Positions 16,287-24,718 of a stretch of DNA of 64,000 nt are shown here, one piece after another. Location of the stretch: the NCBI GenBank assembly GCA_902492065.1, contig CABUKE010000010.1, forward strand, positions 1-64,000, read 5' to 3'. The DNA is from an uncultured Eubacteriales bacterium. GTDB lineage: Bacteria; Bacillota; Clostridia; UBA1381; UMGS1253. Numbering within the stretch: the stretch's first letter is position 1; every line of letters starts with the position of its first letter. Under the pieces are notes generated by a model that did not search any database, was not told where the DNA came from, and saw only the letters and a program-made list of their open reading frames with translations. The translations under genes were made by a program, and so were the position numbers.

Positions 16287-18212
16287 ATGGGGCTGAATTT
16301 GGCGCAGAAAATCATAAAAGAACACCTCGTGAGCGGCGAGATGAAGGCGGGGAGCGAGATTTCCATCCGCATTGACCAGACGTTGACGCAGGACTCGACG
16401 GGGACGATGGCGTATTTGCAGTTTGAGGCAATGGGCATCGACCGCGTCAAAACGAAAAAGTCGGTGGCATACATTGACCACAATACCATCCAGTCCGGGT
16501 TTGAAAACGCGGACGACCATAAATACATCCAGACCGTGACGGCGAAGCACGGGATTTACTTCTCGAAGCCGGGCAACGGCATCTGCCACCAGGTGCAGCT
16601 CGAGCGGTTCGGCGTGCCGGGTATGACGCTGCTCGGCAGCGACAGCCATACGCCCACGGGCGGCGGCATCGGTATGCTCGCAATTGGCGCGGGCGGGCTC
16701 GACGTTGCGGTTGCAATGGGCGGCGGCGCGTACTATCTGATGATGCCGAAGGTATGTAAGGTCAACCTGACAGGCAAGCTGCGCCCGTGGGTTGCGGCAA
16801 AGGATATTATCTTAGAGGTGCTGCGCATTTTGAGCGTAAAGGGCGGCGTTGGCAAGGTGATCGAGTACGGCGGCGACGCGCTGGCGAATTTGAGCGTACC
16901 GGAGCGCGCGACGATTACGAACATGGGCGCGGAGCTTGGTGCGACGACGTCCATCTTCCCGAGCGATGAGGTGACGCGCGAGTTTATGCGCGCGCAGGGC
17001 CGCGAGGACGACTGGAAGAGCCTTGCAAGCGACGCGGACGCGGTCTATGACGAAGAAATTACGATTGATTTGGACAAGCTTGTTCCGCTGGCGGCGCGGC
17101 CGCATAGCCCGGACAATGTCGAGACGGTTGAGAAGATTGGGCCGATCAAGGTTGATCAGGTGGCAATCGGCTCGTGCACAAACTCGTCGTACATGGACAT
17201 GATGAAGGTGGCGGCAGTCCTGAAGGGTAAGACGGTACACCCGGACGTCAGCCTTGTTATTGCACCGGGGTCGAAGCAGGTGCTCACCATGCTGGCGAAA
17301 AACGGCGCACTGGCGGACATGGTTGCGGCAGGCGCGCGTATCTTGGAGTCGGCGTGCGGCCCGTGTATCGGCATGGGGCAGTCGCCGAAGACGGACGCGG
17401 TTTCGCTGCGGACGTTTAACCGGAACTTCTACGGCAGAAGCGGAACGGCCTCCGCACAGGTATATCTCGTCAGCCCGGAGGTCGCGGTGGCAAGCGCGCT
17501 GACCGGCGTGCTGACCGATCCGCGTACGCTGGGCGACGCGCCGAAGGTGGAAATGCCGAAGGAATTTTTGATCAACGACAACATGGTGCTCGCTCCGGCT
17601 CCGGAGGGCAACGACGTCGAGGTAGTGCGCGGGCCGAACATCAAGCCGTTCCCGCTTAACACCAAAATGGCGGACACGGTGAGTGGCAAGGCGCTCATCA
17701 AGGTGGAGGACAACATCACAACCGACCATATCATGCCGTCGAATGCGAAGCTGCTTCCCTACCGCTCGAACATCCCGTACTTGTCGGAGTTCTGCCTCGT
17801 TCCGTGCGACCCGGACTTCCCCAAACATGCGAAGGAGAACGGCGGCGGCTTTATCGTGGCTGGCTCAAACTATGGGCAGGGCAGCTCGCGCGAGCATGCG
17901 GCACTGGCTCCACTGTATTTGGGCATTAAGGGCGTGCTGGCGAAGAGCTTTGCGCGTATCCATGCGGCGAACCTCGTCAACTCCGGCATTTTGCCGATGA
18001 CGTTTGACAACGAAGCGGATTATGACACGATTGACCAGTTTGACGAGCTGGTGATCGAGGGTGCGCCGGAGCAGATTAAAAACGGCGACGTGGTTATGGT
18101 CAAGAACGTGACAAAGGGCCTGACCTACAAAATGAACATTGCGATTTCCGACCGGCAGAAGGACATGATGCTGGCCGGCGGGCTGATTAACTATACAAGA
18201 GAGAACGCATAA
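16287..18212 (+). CDS. Aconitate hydratase (short clostridial type)
   Basis: A [4Fe-4S] hydro-lyase converting citrate to isocitrate. The 641 residues are shorter than AcnA/AcnB and match the compact aconitase form found in Clostridia. Iron-sulphur ligands are Cys297 (SCTNSS) and Cys357/Cys360 (CGPCIG); the swivelling C-terminal domain holds GSNYGQGSSREHAAL. Starts after GGAGGGG. Isocitrate dehydrogenase follows after 32 bases. Because the partner is ICDH, aconitase is preferred over homoaconitase or isopropylmalate isomerase, which share the fold. Confidence 0.9.
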   Translation: MGLNLAQKIIKEHLVSGEMKAGSEISIRIDQTLTQDSTGTMAYLQFEAMGIDRVKTKKSVAYIDHNTIQSGFENADDHKYIQTVTAKHGIYFSKPGNGICHQVQLERFGVPGMTLLGSDSHTPTGGGIGMLAIGAGGLDVAVAMGGGAYYLMMPKVCKVNLTGKLRPWVAAKDIILEVLRILSVKGGVGKVIEYGGDALANLSVPERATITNMGAELGATTSIFPSDEVTREFMRAQGREDDWKSLASDADAVYDEEITIDLDKLVPLAARPHSPDNVETVEKIGPIKVDQVAIGSCTNSSYMDMMKVAAVLKGKTVHPDVSLVIAPGSKQVLTMLAKNGALADMVAAGARILESACGPCIGMGQSPKTDAVSLRTFNRNFYGRSGTASAQVYLVSPEVAVASALTGVLTDPRTLGDAPKVEMPKEFLINDNMVLAPAPEGNDVEVVRGPNIKPFPLNTKMADTVSGKALIKVEDNITTDHIMPSNAKLLPYRSNIPYLSEFCLVPCDPDFPKHAKENGGGFIVAGSNYGQGSSREHAALAPLYLGIKGVLAKSFARIHAANLVNSGILPMTFDNEADYDTIDQFDELVIEGAPEQIKNGDVVMVKNVTKGLTYKMNIAISDRQKDMMLAGGLINYTRENA

Positions 18213-18244
18213 GAAAACTTTTACGAAAGGGCTGGTTTTTTAGG

Positions 18245-19402
18245 ATGGAACAGTTCAGCGAATCGACTGCAAAATTTGCCGCGCTGCTGGCCGAGCAGGT
18301 AGAGCGCGTCGCAAAGATGAAAGAAACAAAAGACTTTATCGATTACAGCAAGCTTGACAAAATCGTGATCGGCGTGTGCGGCGGCGACGGCATTGGGCCG
18401 TACATCACGGCGCATGCCCAGCATATTTTAGAGTTTTTGCTCGCGGATGAAGTAAAGGCGGGCAAGGTGGAGTTTAAGGTCATTGACGGCCTGACGATTG
18501 AGAACCGCGCCGCACAGAACAAGGCCATTCCGGACGACGTGCTCGAGGAGCTCAAGAGCTGCCACGTCATCCTGAAGGGACCGACGACAACGCCGCGCAA
18601 GGGCGACAAGTGGCCCAACATTGAGAGTGCGAATGTTGCCATGCGCAAGGAGCTTGACCTGTTTGCGAACGTGCGCCCGGTCAAGGTGCCGGAGCAGGGT
18701 ATTGACTGGACGTTCTACCGGGAGAACACAGAGGGTTCTTACGCAGTCGGGAGCAAGGGCATTCACGTAAACGACGACATTGCGGTTGACTTCTGCATTA
18801 CGACGACCGAGGGCAGCGAGCGGATTGCGCGCGCGGCGTTCGACTATGCGCGCAAGAACGGCAAGACACGTGTGACGTGCGTAACGAAATCGAATGTTGT
18901 CAAGACGACGGACGGCAAGTTCCTGAGCATTTGCCAGGAGGTTGCAAAAGAATATCCGGAAATCGAGTTTGACGACTGGTATATCGACATCATGACGGCG
19001 AAGCTCGTAGACCCGAAGCGGCGGACACAGTTCCAGGTTATGGTTCTGCCGAACCTGTACGGCGACATCCTGACCGACGAGGCGGCCGAGTTCCAGGGCG
19101 GCGTCGGCACGGCGGGCAGCGCGAACATCGGCAAGCGGTACGCCATGTTTGAGGCAATTCACGGCAGCGCGCCGCGTATGGTCGAGGAAGGCCGCGCCAA
19201 GTATGCCGACCCGTGCAGCATCATCCGCGCGGCAGTTATGCTCTTAAACCACATTGGCTACAGCGAGCAGGCAGACAAGCTTGAGAAGGCGCTCGACAAG
19301 TGCATGTACACAGAGAAGAAGCTTGTCCTCACCGGACGCGACACCGGCTGCACCGGCGAAGAGTTTGCAAATTATGTGATGGATACCATCAAGGCGATGT
19401 AA
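18245..19402 (+). CDS. icd: Isocitrate dehydrogenase (short beta-decarboxylating type)
   Basis: Oxidative decarboxylation of isocitrate to 2-oxoglutarate, feeding glutamate synthesis. In 385 residues the family features are GGDGIGPYI near residue 40, the substrate-binding NVRPVK and YRENTEGSYA segments, and the metal-binding LYGDILTDEAAEFQGG. A start at 18245 follows GAAAGGG. It is the second gene of the operon with aconitase; citrate synthase is not in the window. Cofactor (NAD or NADP) is not assigned with confidence. An isopropylmalate or homoisocitrate dehydrogenase is less likely given the neighbour. Confidence 0.88.
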   Translation: MEQFSESTAKFAALLAEQVERVAKMKETKDFIDYSKLDKIVIGVCGGDGIGPYITAHAQHILEFLLADEVKAGKVEFKVIDGLTIENRAAQNKAIPDDVLEELKSCHVILKGPTTTPRKGDKWPNIESANVAMRKELDLFANVRPVKVPEQGIDWTFYRENTEGSYAVGSKGIHVNDDIAVDFCITTTEGSERIARAAFDYARKNGKTRVTCVTKSNVVKTTDGKFLSICQEVAKEYPEIEFDDWYIDIMTAKLVDPKRRTQFQVMVLPNLYGDILTDEAAEFQGGVGTAGSANIGKRYAMFEAIHGSAPRMVEEGRAKYADPCSIIRAAVMLLNHIGYSEQADKLEKALDKCMYTEKKLVLTGRDTGCTGEEFANYVMDTIKAM

Positions 19403-19428
19403 ACACCAAATAAAAAACATTTGGGTGC

Positions 19429-19460
19429 AAAAACAGGCGGGAAAGTTTCCGCCTGTTTTT
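19429..19460. terminator. shared terminator between icd and spoIID
   Basis: AAAAACAGGCGG (19429-19440) pairs with CCGCCTGTTTTT (19449-19460); being flanked by A and T runs it serves both convergent genes. A weaker hairpin (CACC-AAAT / ATTTGGGTG) precedes it at about 19403-19427. Confidence 0.85.
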
Positions 19461-20463
19461 ATATTGTTCCCGTAAACGCACCGACCTCCACGCCGGTATA
19501 GTATTTTTTCAGAATATCAGCATAGCCCATGCCCGTGCCGGCAAGGTAATTCGCCCCGTACTGGCTCATGCCCACGCCATGACCGTTGCCCTTCGTGTGC
19601 ATGGTGACCGTATCGCCTTCGTAGGAAAAGTCGACGTTGGTCGAGCGCAGGCCGAACATGGTGCGAAATTCCGTCCCCTTTATCGTTACGCCGCCGGTGA
19701 CGAGGGTCGTAATCCCGCCCGCCTCGCTGCGTGTAATGTCGCGGACGAGTTCGCCGTCGTCCCACACCGCCTCCGGGTAGGCGGCAAGCACCTTGTTTTT
19801 AAACTCCTCTATGGTCATGGTGACGCTGTCCTCATATTTGGGAGAGAACTCCTCCCCCTCGCTCTGTACGCTGACGAGATAGGGGACGTTGCCGCCCCAT
19901 ACGTCTACGGCGCTTTCCGTCGCGCCGCTGCTCGTCGAGTGGAACACCGCGTTGACGAGGTTTCCCTCATACGTCATGACTACGCCGGTCGTCGCGTCTA
20001 CACAGTCGGAGATTTTCTTCCAGTAGGTGTCGTAATCTGCACCCCACTGCGCACGCAGCGCGTCCTCGGACAGCCATGCCTTGCAGTGGGTCGAGTCGGT
20101 ACAGGTCATGGCGCCGTTGTGCTCGGGCGGCGTGCCGTCGCGTTTGTAGCCCTGCATCCGCGTCAGCGTGTAACTGCGCGCGGCGACGGCCTGCGCCTTG
20201 AGCGCCTCGTCGTGGAAGCTCGCCGGCATCTCCGCCGCGACCACGCCCTTTATGTATTCGCCAAACGGCATGTCACGGACTTCGCCCGTGTCGGCAATAT
20301 AGACCGATATGGTTTCAATCGGTTCTGCGGCTGCGGCCTGCTCGGTTTCGGGAGCAGTTTGCTGCTCGTTTTGCGGAACGCCCTTGAGCGCGGTGACGAG
20401 AATATATGGGATAAACAGAATGATTAAAATATATACGCCCACAAGCACCAGCAGTTTTCGCAA
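19459..20463 (-). CDS. spoIID: Stage II sporulation protein D (SpoIID-type lytic transglycosylase)
   Basis: A membrane-anchored peptidoglycan transglycosylase needed for engulfment, working with SpoIIP and SpoIIM. 334 residues. The start is a TTG at 20463 because no ATG precedes the N-terminal membrane helix (residues 4-25) and a G-rich ribosome site lies about nine bases upstream. The catalytic glutamate is Glu78 in VVAAEMP; the C-terminal GNGHGVGMSQYGANYLA motif is typical of SpoIID/LytB. It is the last of four minus-strand genes, the other three being uncharacterised. Confidence 0.93.
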   Translation of the reverse strand: MRKLLVLVGVYILIILFIPYILVTALKGVPQNEQQTAPETEQAAAAEPIETISVYIADTGEVRDMPFGEYIKGVVAAEMPASFHDEALKAQAVAARSYTLTRMQGYKRDGTPPEHNGAMTCTDSTHCKAWLSEDALRAQWGADYDTYWKKISDCVDATTGVVMTYEGNLVNAVFHSTSSGATESAVDVWGGNVPYLVSVQSEGEEFSPKYEDSVTMTIEEFKNKVLAAYPEAVWDDGELVRDITRSEAGGITTLVTGGVTIKGTEFRTMFGLRSTNVDFSYEGDTVTMHTKGNGHGVGMSQYGANYLAGTGMGYADILKKYYTGVEVGAFTGTI

Positions 20464-20535
20464 ACAAGTACGCCCCCAATCTATGGTGTTCCAGTTCTAT
20501 GTCTTACCATAAATATATGAGGGCGTTGTCCCATC

Positions 20536-20880
20536 TTAGAACAGTTTAAAGTCCTTGTCCGATAAAAAGATATACCCAAGCGCGAGCAGAAGCGGCCAGT
20601 CGGGGTCGTCGTTGTTTTGCAGCACGAGGAAAATCAGGCATAACAGAATAATGTCGTCCGTTTCAAACCGGCCGAGCAGCTTGCCGTCCTTGAAAAAGCC
20701 GTCGGCAAGTGCGCCGAGTCCTGCTCCCTTTTCCGGCTGCGGACGCTCCTTTTTGACCGGCTGCGGCGTAATGATTTCGCCGCCCTGCGGCATACTTTGC
20801 CGCCGTGAATTGCTCTGGGCATGCATTGGGATTCCGGCGTCCGGCGCCGCCAGCCCCGAACCGTAGTATTTTCTCTGCAT
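20536..20880 (-). CDS. conserved-looking small protein with C-terminal hydrophobic segment
   Basis: A 114-residue protein. The first 70 residues are polar, Gln/Pro-rich and probably disordered; the end (DDIILLCLIFLVLQNNDDPD then WPLLLALGYIFL) has two short hydrophobic stretches split by an acidic turn. I recall similar DDIILL...YIFL tails in small proteins of Clostridia, without known function. The start at 20880 (MQRKYYGSG) follows GGGAGGAC. It lies 22 bases after the upstream gene and 72 before spoIID in the same direction. A forespore or spore-coat link is only suggested by context. Confidence 0.7.
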   Translation of the reverse strand: MQRKYYGSGLAAPDAGIPMHAQSNSRRQSMPQGGEIITPQPVKKERPQPEKGAGLGALADGFFKDGKLLGRFETDDIILLCLIFLVLQNNDDPDWPLLLALGYIFLSDKDFKLF

Positions 20881-20902
20881 GCAAAGTCCTCCCTATGTAG
20901 GT

Positions 20903-21310
20903 TTATAATACGTCTTTCAAATCGCCCAAAAGCGGCGCGAGCCGCAGCAGGCCGAGCAGCTTGATGGCTGTATCGACGCTCTCGCTCCGGCTGGCGCGTA
21001 CATACGGCTTGATGGCCCGGAGCAGGTTAACACGCGGGTCGTCTTTTTTGCTGATTTGCTGGTACGCCTGCGCGACCTTGAGCATACTGTCCATTGGGAT
21101 ACCCGACAGGATATCCTGTGCGCCGCCGTCCTTTTTTTCTCCGCCTCCCATCAGGGAAGAAAGCAGGTCGGCCGGTGCGGAGCTTTTCTCTCCATCTTCG
21201 CTGTCGCCCCCTAAGAACGCGCCAAGCATGGAGGAGAGTTTTTCCTCCGCGCCGGGGCTGTTTAGCAGGTCTTTGAGCGCATCAAGCGTGCTGCCCATAT
21301 CATTTGCCAT
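20903..21310 (-). CDS. uncharacterised alpha-helical protein, second gene of the spoIID operon
   Basis: A 135-residue protein starting at the ATG at 21310 after GAGGTGG; an in-frame GTG three codons upstream overlaps that site. The middle is Gly/Asp/Lys-rich. The C-terminal part (DPRVNLLRAIKPYVRASRSE, then a Leu-rich helix) looks strongly conserved in character and I recall it from other Clostridia as a hypothetical protein. It has no membrane segment or known domain. The upstream gene ends 11 bases before, so they are co-translated. Confidence 0.7.
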   Translation of the reverse strand: MANDMGSTLDALKDLLNSPGAEEKLSSMLGAFLGGDSEDGEKSSAPADLLSSLMGGGEKKDGGAQDILSGIPMDSMLKVAQAYQQISKKDDPRVNLLRAIKPYVRASRSESVDTAIKLLGLLRLAPLLGDLKDVL

Positions 21311-21321
21311 AGCATCCACCT

Positions 21322-21591
21322 CTATTTTTTGCCTTTTTTCAGTTGATTGAGCGCGTCAGGATTGAACTTGCTGAGGTCAAGGTTCTGCATTTTTGCCTTG
21401 ATCTGCTGCGGAGTGAGTGTGCCGAGCATGTCGAGCACCTTGTCCTTGTCGATGTTGTCGAGCTGTTTTTTCAGTTTGGCGCTCTCTGCGTCGGACATGC
21501 TTTTCAGTTTTTCAATCCCCTTTTTGAGCGACTCCTGGTCGAGCGAGGATAAAAGTTTATCTGCTTTCCCCATCGGGTTATTTTTTGCCAT
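21322..21591 (-). CDS. uncharacterised small basic helical protein, first gene of the spoIID operon
   Basis: An 89-residue protein starting at the ATG at 21591, with GGAGG eight bases before it. It is rich in Lys, Leu and Asp, with predicted amphipathic helices (LSSLDQESLKKGIEKLKSM, then LTPQQIKAKMQNLDLSKF). The pattern resembles a pair of short helical repeats. No family recognised. A TATAAT hexamer lies about 33 bases upstream on the minus strand (21624-21629), giving a probable operon promoter. Confidence 0.7.
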   Translation of the reverse strand: MAKNNPMGKADKLLSSLDQESLKKGIEKLKSMSDAESAKLKKQLDNIDKDKVLDMLGTLTPQQIKAKMQNLDLSKFNPDALNQLKKGKK

Positions 21592-21698
21592 AGATTTTGC
21601 CTCCATATTCGGTTTGATACGATATTATATGCCGCGCCGGAATGGGAAATGCGTGTCCGTATGCTATAAATTGTAATTAACTATTAATATAAAAGCTA

Positions 21699-21746
21699 TT
21701 TACATTGCCCTAAAGTATGATATAATACTAAATGTAGTATTATATC
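21699..21746 (+). promoter_or_regulatory. promoter with an 11-bp palindrome over the -10 box, upstream of the SLH gene
   Basis: TTTACA (21699-21704), 16 bases, TATAAT (21721-21726). GATATAATACT (21719-21729) and AGTATTATATC (21736-21746) are a perfect inverted repeat with a six-base centre that contains the expected transcription start. The placement suggests an operator for a repressor. Confidence 0.65.
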
Positions 21747-21851
21747 GAAAAGGAGGTGCAAAAAGGGGCATTTACAGGGCAGGGGATATTATTTTTTGTG
21801 ATTTGATATAGAGATTTGTAAGCGATGGAACGTAACAAAGGAGGATTGGGA

Positions 21852-23672
21852 ATGAAAAAGACACTTGCACTCTTTATGGCATGTGCAATCATGCTGACAA
21901 GCTGTATAGCGGTCGGCGCGGCAAGCTTTTCCGACATGGCGGGGGCAAACTGGGACTGGGCGCGCGATACGGTCAATGAGCTTGCCGACCAGGGAATCAT
22001 TAAAGGGTATTCCGACGGTACATACCAGCCGAATAACAGTGTGACCAACCAGGAGGCGTTTACCCTGTTTGCAAGAATTGTGGGCGTAAACAATGCGGTT
22101 AATGCGGCGGCTGTCGCAGCGGCACAGGAGCAGTATGCCGATGTGGCGGCAAAGTATAACACATACGCGACGAAGGAGCTTTGCTTTATGCTCTACCGTG
22201 GTATTTTCACTGAGGCGGAGCTTAATACCTATTTGGGCGAAGCTACGAAAAATAACCAGCTTTTGCGCCATGAGGCGGCAATTCTGATTACAAAGGTAAT
22301 GGGCGGCGAGGAAGAAGTCAGAAATACGGTAATGTATGTATTTGATTTCGTGGACGCAGACGAGATTCCGGCCGCGTCGAAGGGCTATGTCGACTTTGTG
22401 AGCCGCAAGGGCATTATGCAGGGCATGGAGGACAACAAATTCTCCCCGAATACGAGTGTAACGCGCGCGCAGGTGGCAATCATGCTCAAAAAGACCATGG
22501 ATGTGATGAGCCTGAGCAGCGCAAGCGGAACGATCTCGGACGTGAATGTGTCGGCAAAGAGCTTTGTGCTTGGCGGCAATACGTATACGGCGTCGGATCG
22601 GACGGGGATCAATCTCGATGGGCAGCACGTATCGTTTGACGCGTTAGAAAACGGCGATACGGCGGTTGTGACGACAGACTATCAGGGACTGTGGGCGATT
22701 GATGCAACTTCCGGCGTGCCGGAGCCGAGCGATACAGTGACCGGCGTGTTCAACGGGTCGCTGACTGATACGCGCGGCACGTTTTTGAAGGTTTACGATT
22801 TGGAAACGGGGGTTTCCTCCGTTCAGGAATACAAGCTGTCTCCGGACAGTGTGTCGTATACGTATGAAGGAAAAGTAGCGATTCTGTCAGACTTTTCAAA
22901 GGGCGATCTGGTTACGTTGACGCTTACGGGCGACGTTGTAACAGCTGTGTCGGGCGAGCCGAAGTATACCCATGTAACCGGCGCTACGGCGGAGGAGATT
23001 GCTTTGCTGCCTGTGCCGTCGCTGCGGATTGGGCATACGGACGCCCAGTACGACGGTGTAACGTATGAGATTGACAGTGATAGCCTGTATGTAGAACGGA
23101 ACGGCAAGACGGCAAGCCTGCGCGACGTTCTGCCGGGCGACAAAGTCGATTTGGAACTGGAGTACGGCGTGATTGTGGAAATCAGCGCAACGTCGAAGTC
23201 GAGCACAGAAACCGGTACGATTGTTGAAATTACAATTGGAAACAATGTATCGCAGATTAAACTTGACGTCAGCGGTACAACGGAAACGTATGCGGTTGTG
23301 CGCGATACGGAGATTTATCTTGACGACGAAGCAGCAACGCTGTACGATTTGCGGCTTGGCGATTCGGTAACGGTAAATATTGAGAGCGGCACAGTGGTAA
23401 AGCTTAATGTTCGCTCTGTGACGCAGGTAGAGACCATGACGGGTACGGTGGAAGTTGTAAACGTATCGTATGGATTTATCAGCATGAAGGTGACTGACGC
23501 AGCAGGCAACGTGACGACGCAGCAGGTATTTGTCAAGGATGGTGCATCCATCATTGGCGCGGATGGCGGTACGCGCAAGAGCCTGTCCGACCTGGAGGCA
23601 GGAGATACGATTCTTGTCAAAGGCGCGATGAACATGGGTGCGTTTGAGGCAACGAGCGTAGTCATTCTCTAA
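21852..23672 (+). CDS. S-layer homology (SLH) domain surface protein with repeated beta domains
   Basis: A secreted protein of 606 residues; the ATG at 21852 follows AAAGGAGG. Signal peptide at residues 1-25; cleavage after AVGA is likely, although LTSC could act as a lipobox. SLH-type segments lie at about 26-75 (FSDMAGANWDWARD, GIIKGYSDGTYQPNNSVTNQE) and 155-205 (GIMQGMEDNKFSPNTSVTRAQ), with a degenerate one between. From about 210 to the end there are imperfect repeats of about 70 residues with the pattern TGTVxxV ... SLSDLxxGDxVxV, all beta-like. It probably binds secondary wall polymer; the repeats' ligand is unknown. Confidence 0.85.
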   Translation: MKKTLALFMACAIMLTSCIAVGAASFSDMAGANWDWARDTVNELADQGIIKGYSDGTYQPNNSVTNQEAFTLFARIVGVNNAVNAAAVAAAQEQYADVAAKYNTYATKELCFMLYRGIFTEAELNTYLGEATKNNQLLRHEAAILITKVMGGEEEVRNTVMYVFDFVDADEIPAASKGYVDFVSRKGIMQGMEDNKFSPNTSVTRAQVAIMLKKTMDVMSLSSASGTISDVNVSAKSFVLGGNTYTASDRTGINLDGQHVSFDALENGDTAVVTTDYQGLWAIDATSGVPEPSDTVTGVFNGSLTDTRGTFLKVYDLETGVSSVQEYKLSPDSVSYTYEGKVAILSDFSKGDLVTLTLTGDVVTAVSGEPKYTHVTGATAEEIALLPVPSLRIGHTDAQYDGVTYEIDSDSLYVERNGKTASLRDVLPGDKVDLELEYGVIVEISATSKSSTETGTIVEITIGNNVSQIKLDVSGTTETYAVVRDTEIYLDDEAATLYDLRLGDSVTVNIESGTVVKLNVRSVTQVETMTGTVEVVNVSYGFISMKVTDAAGNVTTQQVFVKDGASIIGADGGTRKSLSDLEAGDTILVKGAMNMGAFEATSVVIL

Positions 23673-23682
23673 TAAGACAACT

Positions 23683-23714
23683 AAAAACGGCCGTGGCGAC
23701 GCGGCCGTTTTTTT
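23683..23714 (+). terminator. terminator of the SLH gene
   Basis: AAAAACGGCCG (23683-23693) pairs with CGGCCGTTTTT (23702-23712), followed by more T residues. Confidence 0.85.
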
Positions 23715-23750
23715 ATAAGGCGGAGCAGATGGAAAGGGGGAAGGGCAGTT

Positions 23751-24692
23751 ATGAAACGATTTCTATGTACATTGCTGGTGGTTTTACTGGCAGCAGGCCC
23801 GGTATCGGGGACGGCCTATGTCAATTGGCCGGAGGACTGGCCGGAGATGCCGGAATCCATGATGCCGGAAATTACGGTAAAGCTGGACGGGGAAGCGCTT
23901 ACCTTCGACCAGCAGCCGATTATACAGCAAGATCGCGTGCTGGTTCCCATGCGGGTCATTTTTGAATCGCTGGGATGCACTGTCGGCTGGGACGAGGCAT
24001 CGCGCACCGCGTCGGCGGAGAAGGACGGCGTGATGATCAATCTGCAAATTGGCAACAACCTTATGCACCGAAACGGGGAGTCTGTTTTGCTCGATGTCGC
24101 GCCCTGCCAGGTCGGCGACCGTACGCTTGTGCCAATCCGCGCAGTCAGCGAGGCGCTCGGTGCAAGCGTGACGTGGGAACAGTATGCAGATTGTGTGACA
24201 ATTTTTTCGGCTGAGTACCGGGAGAATCCGCCTCTGGAGCTGCAAACGGCGTATCTGGATTGCATTGGGAAAAAGCCGGCAGAAGTAGCAGCGGTCTTTG
24301 GCCCGGTATCGGATGTGGAAGGACCGAAACATTCTTCCTCATTTAACCACCGCGACAGCGGAAGCGATGTATGGTTTGAGTATGATGGAGAACGGCAGGG
24401 CGCGGACGGACAGACTGTGCCGATAGACGGCGCGGTATGTATCAGCATCCGTGGTCCGCTCAGCACGTTTTTACCGGAGATGCCGGAACGCCTGTCTGAA
24501 GGGGAGGCCGCGCTCTACTTTGGCGAGCTGCATTTGGAGTATGTCGCGTTTATGGATCGGGAGGCGCTTGTGCACAGAGGCGACAGGTACACAGTTTATA
24601 TTGCGGGGATGGACGACGGAAACGGCGTGTATTCGGATTCTCTGGTGTGGATATACATTACGGACGCCTACTATCTTGATGTAGGATTCTAA
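23751..24692 (+). CDS. secreted protein with copper amine oxidase N-terminal-like domain
   Basis: A 313-residue protein with a signal peptide (residues 1-22, cleavage near VSGTA). Residues about 40-155 match the stalk-like domain PF07833: VKLDGEALTFDQQPIIQQDR, VLVPMRVIFESLGCTVGWDE and a second half RTLVPIRAVSEALGASVTWE. The remainder (160-313) is not recognised and is acidic with aromatic residues. The domain name is historical; such proteins in Clostridia are surface proteins without oxidase activity. The gene follows the SLH gene after a terminator and has its own GGGGGAAGG site. Confidence 0.82.
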   Translation: MKRFLCTLLVVLLAAGPVSGTAYVNWPEDWPEMPESMMPEITVKLDGEALTFDQQPIIQQDRVLVPMRVIFESLGCTVGWDEASRTASAEKDGVMINLQIGNNLMHRNGESVLLDVAPCQVGDRTLVPIRAVSEALGASVTWEQYADCVTIFSAEYRENPPLELQTAYLDCIGKKPAEVAAVFGPVSDVEGPKHSSSFNHRDSGSDVWFEYDGERQGADGQTVPIDGAVCISIRGPLSTFLPEMPERLSEGEAALYFGELHLEYVAFMDREALVHRGDRYTVYIAGMDDGNGVYSDSLVWIYITDAYYLDVGF

Positions 24693-24718
24693 AAAGCTGC
24701 GGCATATGCCGCAGCTTT
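24693..24718. terminator. bidirectional terminator (perfect palindrome)
   Basis: AAAGCTGCGGCAT and ATGCCGCAGCTTT form a 26-base perfect palindrome between convergent genes; the decarboxylase stop codon lies within its edge. Confidence 0.8.
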
